From contig OZ025207.1 in NCBI GenBank assembly GCA_964019055.1, positions 4,529,501 to 4,593,500 on the forward strand: DNA of 64,000 nucleotides, given 5' to 3'. The translations under genes were made by a program, and so were the position numbers. The notes below the pieces were generated by a model. It saw only the letters and a list, made by a program, of their open reading frames with translations, had not been told where the DNA came from and made no database searches. How positions within the stretch are numbered: position 1 is the first letter of the stretch; every line of letters begins with the position of its first letter. Source of the DNA: Anthopleura xanthogrammica (Eukaryota; Cnidaria; Anthozoa; Actiniaria; Actiniidae). Shown here one piece after another: positions 1 through 23,119 of the stretch.

Positions 1-125
1 TGGATAAAAATTATCAATTATTTTAGCATCTAAATTGTGAGTAAATGACGTCATTTACTCAACCCTATTGTTCTTTTAGCTTTTAAACCAAAATTTCACA
101 ACTTCAAGTGGCTCCCAAGCTAGAA
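1..125. mobile_element. Partial copy of the CRE-palindrome foldback
   Basis: Reverse complement of part of 53088-53425. It shares gcatctaaattgtgagtaaa, the CRE palindrome (39-60) and caaccctattgttcttttag. It runs off the left edge. Confidence 0.75.
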
Positions 126-890
126 TGTTTGCCAATCTGGTTTACATAATCATAATTGAATCATATTATTCTAAAATATTTGAATTATTCGGGCTTAGTG
201 CTTCTTTAACAAAACGTTTTTTCCTGAGAGACGCCACACTGTCCTGTCGTCTACCGCTGAACTGCGCCGCGATGGTCAGCATTGTAAATATTCGAATGAT
301 ACCGACACGGTTCCGACCTTAAAAAAGACACTCTCTAATCTTGACAATGTGAGACGAGTTACGTATACAATTCATATACAAAAGAAAGTTTCAATTTGTA
401 AATAAAGATGAAGGACCTAGTTCGAGTTGGCTCCATAAACCGTTCTCAAATTCTTTTAAAAAAAAGAAAAAAGTCACTGTCAAAATATTCCAATACCAAT
501 ATCCAACGAGATGAAGTTCATAAAAATAAAAATATCATAGCATGTTATTGCCGGAGTGAGGGTGATATTTTTGCACTTGCATCTAGCATCACGATCTGTC
601 ATTATCATCAATATACAAGGCCAAATATTAAACTGCCCTCACTAAAACGTTCAGTCTAGCGGGCCAAACGCCAAGCGCGCGGGCTGCAAATGCATTTACC
701 GCCCTGTTTCGATCTGATTGGTTGAGACAAAGTCTTACGACTGCTGTCAGCCAATCAGATCTTAAGGAAACCATTTCAAAGCGATTTTCTTGTTTTGTAT
801 GTATAAAAACTTTGTTTTTGAATGAAAATGTTTTATTAAAATTCTAACGTTTGATATTGAAGACTTTGTATAATTTGGTCTTTTATATTA

Positions 891-1045
891 ATGATAATGA
901 TAATAACATGACTTTTGTCGTACATATTGTTTATTTGTGGCCCTTGTAGCATCTTTTGCACCCTCGCTGCGCTCGGGCGCAAAATTGGTGCTACTCGGGC
1001 CACAAATAAACAATATGCCCTCCAAAAGTCCTGTTATTGTCCTAT
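891..1045. mobile_element. Foldback element
   Basis: Inverted arms meet near 975: attgtttatttgtggccc (928-945) faces gggccacaaataaacaat (997-1014). The arms extend outward with weaker pairing. Confidence 0.75.
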
Positions 1046-2849
1046 TATTATCGTTAAGGCTGTGACGTTTAGTAATCCAAAACAAACGTGGTCTCGGGAT
1101 AAATTTTTGGGGAAATATCGATCGCACGGTTTAAAGGCGGAGACTGAATTTCCCGATTTCGACAGAGTAATTTTAAAGATACGTATTTTACGTTGTTTTT
1201 TTTTTTTTGGCGAAAGAATGGCAAAGCAATAGTAACTATATCTATAGTAGCTTTATATCCCAATTTGAAAAGCACGTTATAAGCACGCAAAATATATCCT
1301 TCGCTTCTCCACTTCACAAAGTATTTCTTTTAACAAATTTTCGCAGTTTCATGTACTGTTGTATTTCAATTAGGGACCAACTTTTTTTTTCAGCTTTGCG
1401 TTTTTTCACCGAAATGGCTTACTTATATTCAACTAAATTTCGTAAGTTTCATAAGAATACTTTGTAGCAACTGATGATAATTACTGCACACTGTGTGTGG
1501 ATTTTGTGGAATCAACATAATAGAGCTTTTGGTGTTCTTTAGTAAAAAAAAAAACTACTCCGTACCTTACACAAAGATGCAGCTGAATCTCTTGAAGACG
1601 CCCTGAGGGTGCTTCCCTTCTAAAGGCTCCTAGCAACTGTTCTGAACCAACTTTACCAGCTGTCAAACCGCTTCTTTTTCTCTAGAAAAGAAAAATAACA
1701 ACTGATAAAAATGGCTAAACTGTGCCAAACTAGATCAAAACGCCATTATTAGATATCTATTAGGGCAACTGGGCTTGTACGTTAGCCCCTCCACAGGCAG
1801 CCCAATCGCACAGTTAGTGAAGATCGTTATGCCGGAGTTGCACACCTTTCCTCTTATTATACCCTCGGCAGTGAAAGCAGATTTTCGAACAGCACAAAAC
1901 AATTCTTAGCACCAAAGTGTTCCTTAACTATCAAACTCTAACCTTTATGACATATTCAGTCGACAAAATAAATTTCGAAGCTTTCCAGAAAGCAGATTTT
2001 CGACTAAAGCCTTCGAAATTCTAACCTTATCTCATTATAAATTCAGTGATCTTCACTGACTGTGAGCTTGGGCTACCTGTGGCCCGTAGTCATTGTTTTA
2101 ACATTAAAAGAAAGCTAGGAAAAAAATATTGTATTATAAATAGCAGCCCCTAATACTGCCTTACAGAATATCCTTTCCGACGCAATCATTCATGATCTTC
2201 ACATATTGCAAATAGCAGTGAAAACGCTAGTTAACGCTCTATACTTTGAACGTAAAAAAAGCTTATATTCTTGACCCTCCGTGACCGATTTGACTGATCA
2301 TTGTCAGCACGTACCAACTCCCTTCTCATACTGTTTCTTGAAGTACAGCTCATAATATTATATTTATTTCATGTCTTTTTTCAGATCCAATAAATCTAAT
2401 TATCTTTGTCTTTCATATTTCGCGAATTACTGCATCAATTTAGTTCAAACTACCATATGTATATTTATTAGAAATGTTTTTGTGTCTGACTTAAAATACA
2501 AATTTGGAGACGATTGGGCTAAATCATAAGCCTTCATCAATATATATTTCCTTGTTTCTTTACTTTTCCCCTTGCAAACTTTTAGTTTATTAGCATTTAT
2601 ATAACTTATAGCCAATTTTATTGCAATAAACTTATTTCTTTTCTTTTTTCTTGACAACTTTTAGTATATAAGTTTCTAGCATTTTCATTTTTTAAAGAAT
2701 TTTTCAGTTTAAGTTTAAATTAAAAAAAGTTATTGGCTTTCTCCGCAGTTTTTGAGTGACCAAAATATCGTTTTAAAAACATTCTAGCTCTTTCGGATTA
2801 CATTGGATCGAACTGGAACTTTGGATTATGATAATAACAATACGATCTA

Positions 2850-2999
2850 AAAAACGGTGTCTCAGATTTTTGAAATGTTTTTTCATTCAAAAGATATTGT
2901 CTATTTTGCAATTATGACCACCGAAAATTCAAACATCCGGATTTAACGCGTCATTGCGCACGATCTAAAAAAGATATCAAAAATCTGAGACACCGTTTT
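2850..2999. mobile_element. Foldback element
   Basis: aaaacggtgtctcagatttt at the left matches aaaatctgagacaccgtttt at the right, about 150 bp end to end. Confidence 0.7.
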
Positions 3000-4250
3000 G
3001 AAGCTCATTATCCACAAAGCCTGCTAACGTACTTTTGATCGACATAGCGGAAATTCTGATCCTGCGGGAAGTTGTCAAATGAAGTGAGGTAGAATGTTAC
3101 TTTGAATCCAATATATATTTTTTTGTGTTCCAAAACAGACAATTATAAATAGATATTAGAAAACTACATTTATTTAGCTTTCAGAAAATGTATACTTTTA
3201 TGGCAAAATATTGTAAAGCCCGTGCGAAATGTGAGGTAGCGCGTTTAGGGGTCCTCATCATATCCTCATACCTTAACTTGTATGTTTATTATGTGTATAT
3301 GTATAATACATTTATATTGTACATAGATCGTTACACATTTGCTCCTTTTTTCTTATATTTACTTATATTTAGCTCGGTGTAACTAGCATTTTGTGTGCTT
3401 TATCTTATACTACTGAGTTTAAATAAACATTATTGTCAGTTTTCATTATTACCTCAATAAAAAAGATGCTTTGCCTCTTGAAGGGTGCTTCTCTCCTCAG
3501 TAACTCCTAGCGACTGTGCTGAATAAACTTCGCCTTTTGAACCGTTTCTTTTTCTCTAGGAGAATAAAACAACAACTGATATAGAAATGGGAAAACTGTA
3601 CAACACCTTTGTATATTAATTAGGACAGCTGGCCTTTGTATGTTAGGGCGTTGTTGATCGATTTGACATTAACAATTTCATATTAAATACTAGCCAACAG
3701 TGTTGAGGCTAGCTGCTAAGCCCTCCCTTACCAATTAAACATAACATAGCTAGCCCCCATTACGAATTACACAGTCATTTTACGGAATATTAGAACTGTC
3801 AGAATATTCTTTCCAACACAGTTATCATTGGTCTTTATTTATTACATATGGTAGTGAAAGCTAACTCTCTTTATTTTGAGCTGAAAAAGGAGTGTATTCT
3901 AGTAGCGAAACAGCTAGCGTTTTGACTGGTCATTGTGAACAGAAACTGCCCTTTCATACTTTCTATAGCACTTTTATATCACAAGGATATTAAAGGAAAT
4001 GGGGTTCGTACAATAATCAGGCCAAAGTAGGGCAAGACTGTTGTAAACTCTATTTGGAACTATAAGCCGTACTTGTAATATAATTATTTTTATTTTGCTC
4101 TAGAAACTTAAGTTTATATGCATGTATTTAACCTATATACATATTATTTTAGTTTAAGTACGGATTCGTACAATAAACATGTCGAAATAGGCAAGGATTT
4201 CTTGTAGACTAAGCTAGTTTTTTTGTGACTTTAAGCTGTACATGTACACA

Positions 4251-4486
4251 TAACCAAGTTTAATGCAATTAGCTTTTTTTCCTCTTTCCTTGACAACTTT
4301 TAATTTATTAGCATACAGATAACATATAACCAAGTTTAATGTAATTATCTTTTTTCCTCTTTCCTTGACAACTTTTAGTTTATTAGCATATAGATAAAAT
4401 ATAACCAAGTTTAATGCAATTAGCTTTTTTCCTCTTTCCTTGACAACTTCTAGTTGTTAGTTTATTAGCATAAAGATAACATATAG
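4251..4486. repeat. 75-bp tandem repeat, three units
   Basis: Units begin at 4251, 4327 and 4402, each starting taaccaagtttaatg and containing ccttgacaacttttag and tttattagcata. A diverged unit occurs at about 2575-2660. Confidence 0.85.
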
Positions 4487-4496
4487 CAGTGTACAA

Positions 4497-4876
4497 CTTT
4501 TCTTTTTTTATTTATTTTTCTTTATTTATTTTTTCTTTTTTTATTTATTTTTTTTCTTTTTTTTTCTTTTTTTTCTTTTTTTTTCTTTTTTTTCTTTTTT
4601 TTCTTTTTTTCTTTTTTTCTTTTTCCCTTTTTTCTTTTTTTCTTTTTTCTTTTTCCCTTTTTTCTTTTTTCTTTTTTTCTTTTTTTCTTTTTTTCTTTTT
4701 TTCTTTTTTTCTTTTTTTCTTTTTTTCTTTTTTTCTTTTTTTCTTTTTTTCTTTTTTTCTTTTTTCTTTTTTTCTTTTTTTCTTTTTTTCTTTTTTTCTT
4801 TTTTTCTTTTTTTCTTTTTTTCTTTTTTTCTTTTTTTCTTTTTTTCTTTTTTTTCTTTTTTTCTTTTTTTCTTTTA
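4497..4876. repeat. T-rich microsatellite, mainly (TTTTTTTC)n
   Basis: About 380 nt of nearly pure pyrimidine, dominated by a T7C unit with T8C and TTTTCCC variants. It gives long open frames on both strands (Lys/Arg or Phe/Leu/Ser homopolymers) that are not genes. Confidence 0.95.
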
Positions 4877-5222
4877 TTTACAGTTAAGGAGGAACACACT
4901 AGGTGTGTTTCTCTAGATGTTCAATTAGTACAACTTTTAGTTAGTCTGCCTTTCTAGGCATTTGATAACGTTCTGAAATACATATTTTTCAAGTTTAAGT
5001 TAAAATGAAAAAATGAAAGTGTACAAAAAAGGATTCCTACAATAAACATGTCCAAATAGTAAAAAAAAAAATATAGGATATATCTGTGCGATATATTTTC
5101 TTTTCTTCATGTTTTATATTGCTGAACATTTATATGATTTGGTAAGAAGAGTTTTCTTCCTTCCCATCATGCACTGCGCGTTGAATCTACGCATTTGTAT
5201 TTTCTATGGTGTGGGATAAAAT

Positions 5223-5380
5223 GGTTATACAATGGTTTCTCGTGGCATACCGTGGATATCCCACTCGTCACTTGTATTTTCTTTTTATATACACTCGCCT
5301 AAAGGCTCGTGTGTATACTAAAAACTACAAGTGACTCGTGGGATATTCCACGGTATGCCACTCGAAACCATTGTATAACT
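5223..5380. mobile_element. Long palindrome
   Basis: Arms of about 65 bp: ggtttctcgtggcataccgt pairs with acggtatgccactcgaaacc, around a short centre (cactcgcctaaaggctcgtgtg region). Confidence 0.8.
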
Positions 5381-5771
5381 AGTATATACCCAACCAAAAC
5401 AATTCTGCAACTTTGGATACATATATGTCTTTTGTTGTTCATGTTTTGTAGTATTATTATACGTCTTAATGAACAACTTCAACAGCTATGAGCTGTTTAG
5501 TTACTCTTTAGTACCAAAAAAACTCTCGCACATGAAAAACGATCATGCTTAACGAAGATGACGTCGAGCTTGATTTTGAAGACACTGGTTGACAAGCACC
5601 GATACATATGAATAATTAATTTGGTTTTTAGGCGAAAATTATTCAAATTAAATTTGGCTAAAATTTCACCGAACTATGGGCACCAGGTTGTTTGTCTAAA
5701 ATATCATGAACAGGTTTTGATCGCAGTACTAGAGATAACGTTCCTTATAAATTCATGAACTATCAACTCAC

Positions 5772-5903
5772 CCTTCTCAAAATTATCTTGAATGCAAGGC
5801 TAACATGGAAATACAAAAGAAATTCCACAAATTCCATCGAGAAAAAGTGTAATTTTTTTGTGTGTTTCATGTTAGCCTCACATCCAGGATAATTTTGAGA
5901 AGG
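5772..5903. mobile_element. Foldback element
   Basis: ccttctcaaaattatcttga at the left faces taattttgagaagg at the right; the inner arm aaggctaacatg faces catgttagcc. Confidence 0.65.
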
Positions 5904-6576
5904 TTCAATTCTGTTTCCTATTTCATTTTAGAGTGTTGGTATCTGTAGAGGCTACCACCCTCAACAATTATATATTTTATGTTTGTGCTTCCCGCCGTTT
6001 TGTGTAGTGTGAGTCCGCTAACCAGCTAATATCGCCGTCTCGTCATTCTTGTGCACGTTGTTATTCTTTGAGTCATCAATCGTGTAGTGTGTTCGTCAAT
6101 TGGTAAGTTCGTTGTCATTGTTTGCTTGTAGTATTGTCCCCTCGTAATGTAATGCTCTTTGTTTTTAAGGATTTTACTGTATTGCATGTGAAGTGAGCAA
6201 AGTAAACCCATTTGACAAATATAATAAACTATGTATCGAGAGAAACAACGTTGAGAAAGAATCAGTGAATCGAAACCCCTACAGTATCAAAAGCTCCATA
6301 CTGGAATAGTTTTAGTTAACATTAGCCTGACAACCATCTGGTGCGGATCACAATTTACTATTTGGCTGCTTGTATTTCAATAATTCGCAATGCATGTTAT
6401 TGCATCAGCTAATTCAGCTTCTTAACGTCAATGAAGTATTTCATATCAAAAACATCGCAACGTGTAAGAGGAGAATAATGAAGAAATAAAAAGACGAGAA
6501 TTAAGGGAAAATTAAACTTAAATCTTAAAAAGAAGTAAAAGTAGGTATGTCATAAAAATATATATGTATATAGATA

Positions 6577-6765
6577 TACACCTAATTGCAAAAACGTTGT
6601 CATACAACATTTGAACATTTGTAGTTTCAAGATTAGGAATAAATTAAAAGTACAAAAGAAAGAGTTCTGCTTCAATGATCTTCTTTTGTACTTTTAATTT
6701 ATTCCTAATCCACTAAACTACAAATGCTCAAATGTTGTATGACAACGTTCTTGCAAGTAGGTGTA
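6577..6765. mobile_element. Foldback element
   Basis: Left arm includes acgttgtcatacaacatttg, right arm caaatgttgtatgacaacgt; the inner part is attaggaataaattaaaagt and its complement. Arms are about 80 bp. Confidence 0.85.
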
Positions 6766-6770
6766 GATAC

Positions 6771-6984
6771 AGCTTTTTGCAAAAATTATGGCCGGTTCAA
6801 GTATATATACAAGTATATCAAAAGTATATCAGAAATTATGGGATATCATCGCTGATATTTTTTCGGGTTGCGTATCACTAGGGCTTACTGAAAAAAATAT
6901 CAAGAATGATATCCCATAATTTCTGATATACTTTTGATATACTTCTATATATACTTGAAAAGGCCATAATTTTTGCAAAAAGCT
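6771..6984. mobile_element. Foldback element adjacent to the previous one
   Basis: agctttttgcaaaaattatg at the left matches cataatttttgcaaaaagct at the right; inner arms share tatcagaaattatgggatat. Arms about 90 bp, loop about 40 bp. It starts only 5 bp after its neighbour ends. Confidence 0.85.
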
Positions 6985-9194
6985 GTATAAAACTATGCAT
7001 ATCTATACTAAATATTATAATATGGAAATTACAAACATCTACTTAATATGTATATTATTAAAAATAATTATCTAGTGCAGTCTTGAAAGAGAGAAGTGAA
7101 TTTGAATTTTTAGTATAGGAAGGGAATTGATCCCATACTGGCGCACCTTTATAGCCAAAGCTCTTTTACCGATATTCTAGATTTTGGCGTGGCAGGAAAT
7201 AGTTATTTTCACTTACACTTCTAAGACCATCATCGGTTGATTGTGAACAAGGCGTACAGTGTAAAAAGAGAGCGCCAGTCTGAGCAAAATGATAAATTAA
7301 TGAATATTTAGTGCAAAAACGGTTTACCGTACTGATGCTTATGAAAATAAAACTTAAGGCCCGTTTGCACAATCGTCGCGTTTAATGATTAAACTAAAAA
7401 CGAGTTAGAAAAGAGCTAAAAAAAGAGAAACAATTTTCCCTGAAAATGTACCAAATTTATTTTTTCGCTAAATAATACAATATAAGTCTGTTGTTTTCTA
7501 TTGTTTAACACACTAATACACCAGTTTCACATTCGATGCACACCGCTGTTTTTGAAGAACACAGAGACTCATTTGCTCACCCCATATACAGTCATTTTGT
7601 TGAAACAATGTGTGTGTTTTGAAATAAATAACGATTTTTTTTCAATGAAATCGCGAAAAAAAAAGTTACTTAGAATATGAATTTATAGCAAAATCGCGAA
7701 ATGTGCGACCTCCGAAATCACGAAATTAACACGTCGCAAAAATTTCATGTATTATATAGTACACTCGACAAAATTTCTCGATTCTGATTGGTCGAGAGGA
7801 GTACAATTGGAGCTTTAATTGTACTCTGTAGGGTCCCAATTAAGTTGCTATGGAAACACGGCCAAAAGCGGCAAATTTCCCCGGCAAGTGAAATTCCCAA
7901 AAAATCAGTGTTTTATAGATTACAATTGCGAAAATTTCAGAAACTTGTGTGACACACACATAGAAAGGCCTCAAATTATGATAACTAGAAAAATTTAAGG
8001 CATAATAAAGTATGTTTTGTAGTAATAAGTGATGGAGTAATTTGAGATGGAGCTTTGAACGTTTTTGTTCTATTACCTGTTGTCTTCTCAATATAATAAA
8101 TTCAAAACCACATCTACAATATAGAGAAAAAGCTAACAATAGTTTTCAAGCAAATTTCTTTCCGTTCAGAAAAAATACAGCGAGTAGGACGCTTGTTTTT
8201 TATCTAAAAATAGTTAAGCTTAAGATCAAATCTTACCGGCATGAACTGTCGAGTAGTTGTAGAGGCGGAGACGAATTCAGCTATTTATCACAAGTTAATT
8301 GATCCCAAGTTGTCAATCCAGTCTTGAGATAATAAAATCTTCAAATTATTCACCATTCAAAGAAAATAGCAGTGAAATTCTTCAAGCTACAGGAGGGAAT
8401 AATATCCAAAGCACATGGTCTGATCACTGGCGACTCGTTCACGGCAGGTTGTACTTGAAAACTTTTAACTTGAAAGACATATTTGTCGCTTTTATCCCTT
8501 TTGACGTTCTTCAGCTAACCTGTTTTAAAAGAAAGTACTTTTGAAATTGTATTTTTGCAGTTATTAGCAAACGGAAAGAGAAAAAAAAAACATATTTAGC
8601 GAACTGTAAACTCTCAACTTTCGCTTAGTTTTCACACAGTTTCCTAAGAAAAGTCGCTTCTTGATTCGTTGTTTAGCTGTCAGTGCTGTCACTCAATAGC
8701 TGTAAACATGAAAACACTAAAATGGCTTTCTACTTGAGATGTAAACTCATTTTCTAGTATTTTGTACTTCATAAAAATTATAATAGAATTAATAGAATAA
8801 AAATTAGATAGGTATAGCAGTGGGGTGCCGGTTAGTCTCTCCCCTGATGCCCGCTTCTGGCTCCTGCGTAATCCATACACCAAGGAGTTATCGTCCTATA
8901 TAGTGACTTTCAGGTCCAAAGTCCCTACTCTAGCCCTACGACGCCTCAACTCTTCTGTTGTCTTTTGCCACAGGTATCCCATCACGGAGGTTTCACCATT
9001 TCAACATCATTTACAATCGACACATCGCAGAATAAACAAAGTTTGACTAACAAAAGAAAACTTGTCAAGAAAGAAAAACACTTGAAAAGTACTGTGAAAA
9101 TTACTCTGTTGATAACGTAGAGAACAAAACTTTTGAGGACGTTTTCTCAGAGTTGACAATTTTCTCTCTTCGGGTCCTTGAAGTCGGTATAAGA

Positions 9195-20671
<11,477 letters not shown>

Positions 20672-21157
20672 CGTCACACCGATAAACCAGTCCCAATCCC
20701 CTCGCACCGCTAGACAGCCCAACGCACCTGGGATTCAACTCAACACGAACTTATTAAACATATAGTGGCTAAAGTGTAGGTTCGCAAGATCAGGAGGACG
20801 CACCGATTCAGTTCCCGCAAAGTCTTTCGTCTACGTATTAGTTAACGCGCGCTAAAAAAACCCACAGGCAACCCAATCAGGATCACAAGAGCTGGACGAA
20901 GGACCAACTTGTTTCCAGCCAATTTTAGCGACACAAAGACTGGTCGCTGAAATATGCTTGCGTTCTTTATCAACGTACGGAAACTTAGCGCGCGTTACAG
21001 AAATACACGCCATTATTGGCGCGAAACGCAAATGAAAATCCAGCAAGAGAAATAAGTCGACCTCTCGCGACATTGACTTTCGTGTTTTCTTTTTTTACTT
21101 GCTCGTGACTCGGTGAGTCTTAGAGAGGTTGGCTTGGAGGAAGTCTAGAGGAGGCAA

Positions 21158-21297
21158 TAGACCCCTTGCAGCACGTCGGAATGCATCTCAATTTGGAGGG
21201 CAAAACAATAGGTTCCAATTCTCAGGAGATTAAAATTCTTTTTTTTTTTTGCCCTCCAAATTGAGCTGCTCTTGCGTCACGTGAAAGGGGGCAATAC
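21158..21297. mobile_element. Family C foldback, near-complete copy
   Basis: Begins agaccccttgcagcacgtcg and ends in the reverse-complement order (ccaaattgagctgctcttgc, aagggggc); the centre is ccaattctcaggagatt. It is the intact reference for the interrupted copy at 34.8-35.08 kb. Confidence 0.75.
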
Positions 21298-21356
21298 TAG
21301 GGATTCATCACGACCACTACTCATCACAAGCCACTTGTACAGAACAATAGTCTAAT

Positions 21357-21362
21357 AATAAA
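21357..21362 (+). promoter_or_regulatory. Candidate polyadenylation signal for the SOWAH-like gene
   Basis: AATAAA on the plus strand about 690 nt after the SOWAH-like stop codon. A foldback element lies between, so the assignment is weak. Confidence 0.25.
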
Positions 21363-22095
21363 TTAGTTACTTTAATCACTTGCACATGTTATAATTATGT
21401 TTTGTACTCACAATTTCTATTATAGATTTAGAATGAATGGAAAAGTTAATGGAAAACATATTTTTAAGGTCACTTTTGTTTCCCGAGCTTCATAAAAAGT
21501 TTGACTTCCCCTTGCTTCTTCTTTCCACTCACCAAAATCTCTAATATGGGAATAAATACTCAAATATCACTGATCGTCTATTGGGTGCCTGTTGTTTAAA
21601 TTCTTATTTGTGGGTTCCCTGTGGTAAAATGGAAAATAGAGCAGATTTCGTATGTTAGCCAATCAAAAATCTAGAAAACATCACAGTCGCGGCAAGACAC
21701 GCACAACGGAACTTTCCCCAGTCATACGAAATTTGCTCTACCTAACTGCCTTCATTAATATGAGGAAACATGTATGGGATCTATGGGATCCCTGTGCTAG
21801 AACCGCCATCATTGGTTGTATGGGATTCTTGTGGTTTCACGATCTTAGTAAAGATATTCGATCTTATTTATTAGTATCAACAAAATGAATAAAAAATAAT
21901 TTTTGCTACACTTATGAATCACTTGATATACTACAACAAGGAGTTAGAAAAATAGATTTATACGTAAAGATTGCAAAAACAGTCGTCTAAGAATCTTGTA
22001 AGGTAAGGTAGAAAAATCAGAGAAATTACGGCGTTTTACTTTAAAGATAAAATTAAGTTTATCAACGATGTGATACAATTCAGGTTGATTAAAAG

Positions 22096-22190
22096 ACTGG
22101 GTCGAGTTACCATTGCATTGTGGGGCTGTTTGAGGGGACATATTTCCAAGAGGGCCCCCACAATGCACTGCAAATCCAACTCGACCCAGT
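22096..22190. mobile_element. Family O foldback, short copy
   Basis: Ends actgggtcgagtt and aactcgacccagt with inner cattgcattgtgggg facing ccccacaatgcactg. A larger relative lies at 50.64-51.07 kb. Confidence 0.75.
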
Positions 22191-22679
22191 AAATCGCCAG
22201 AGTGTTAATGCTTGGCTGTGAGACCAATGAGGAAAATATGGAAGTTGTGGTGTGCCACAGGAGTGCACCTTGGGCCGAAAAGAACAGTAAGATCGAATAA
22301 TACTATATACTTTGAAAAAAATACTGTTCTACTTACTTAGTTAAATGAGGGGGACCTGCCCCAACTATATGCATGGTAGCACATGTTTTATCATGCATAT
22401 CATAATAATAGACAGATATAATGCTGAGCTCCAAAATCAAAACGAGTAAAAAGATCAAAAAGATCAATATAATCACGTGACAAAAACCTAAAAAGGAAAC
22501 GGAAAAGACACAAGCAAATTTTCAAATTGTTTGCCGGAAGTAGGCTGGTAAATCCTCGAAAACATCCCGGCCAGAACTCACTCGAGTCTAGCTAGTTTCA
22601 GTTGGCCAAGAACTACCAAATACTTTCTAAATTATCGATATTAATTGGCCTATTTCTCTATGACGTCATATCAAAACAA

Positions 22680-22685
22680 TTTATT
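22680..22685 (-). promoter_or_regulatory. Candidate polyadenylation signal for the kinesin gene
   Basis: AATAAA on the minus strand about 435 nt after the kinesin stop codon. In AT-rich DNA a chance match is likely; transcript ends would decide. Confidence 0.3.
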
Positions 22686-23119
22686 GTTTTAAGGCTAAGG
22701 ATCATGGTCGCCAGAAGGGACAAAATAGCAGTAACACCAAGTAAATCACAATGAAATTCGGTTTATGATAAAAGGGGATGTGAGAACAGCTAAATATTAC
22801 ACTAAATATCCCGAACGAAAGAATATTCAGCCTAGCTTTCTATCTAGTATTCTTGTCCACATAAACAAGCCGTGATATCACGATGAAAAAGGGCAACTCA
22901 TATGTTAAAGTGCTAGAATCATTGATGATAACTTATATCCTGTTGGTTTTGCGATCTGTTTGGTAGGATGCTGCCTAGAATGTTAAGTAACTTTGGTAGC
23001 TAGAAAAACTTGAACGGACAATACACTATACCATTTACATCAAGGGATCCGGACGTACGCTACTCCTGGGAGGCAGTAACATTTCGTAGGGTTTCTATAC
23101 AGTTGAGCTACTTTATACT

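Larger units (their letters stand above)
1590..4490. repeat. Diverged direct duplication, about 1.9 kb period
   Basis: Blocks at 1590-1735 and 3476-3625 share cttctttttctctag and the surrounding order. Later blocks (about 2160-2345 versus 3785-3970, and 2575-2660 versus the 4.25-4.49 kb tandem) keep the same order, so a stretch of about 1 kb was duplicated and has diverged. Confidence 0.6.
1..9194. other. Gene-free AT-rich region with repeats
   Basis: No exon with protein similarity or convincing splice structure was found here; the open frames are short and unrelated to known families. The region holds foldback elements, a diverged duplication (about 1.59-2.66 and 3.48-4.49 kb), a 75-bp tandem repeat and a T-rich microsatellite, listed separately. 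Part could be promoter or 5' UTR of the SOWAH-like gene. Confidence 0.6.
20672..23119. other. Convergent intergenic region between SOWAH-like and kinesin genes
   Basis: Lies between the stop codons of two convergent genes and probably includes both 3' UTRs. It contains one family-C foldback element (about 21.16-21.30 kb) and one family-O foldback element (22.1 kb). No coding exon seen. Confidence 0.6.

Noticed and set aside
4489..4899. Overlapping 132-aa and 125-aa open frames on opposite strands
   Set aside because: Produced by the T7C microsatellite; no splice signals or protein family features.
8825..9046. Possible coding exon ahead of the SOWAH-like start, with acceptor-like ttttgccacag at about 8973
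   Set aside because: An in-frame stop at 9048 separates it from the 9195 start; it could be 5' UTR but not coding in this frame.
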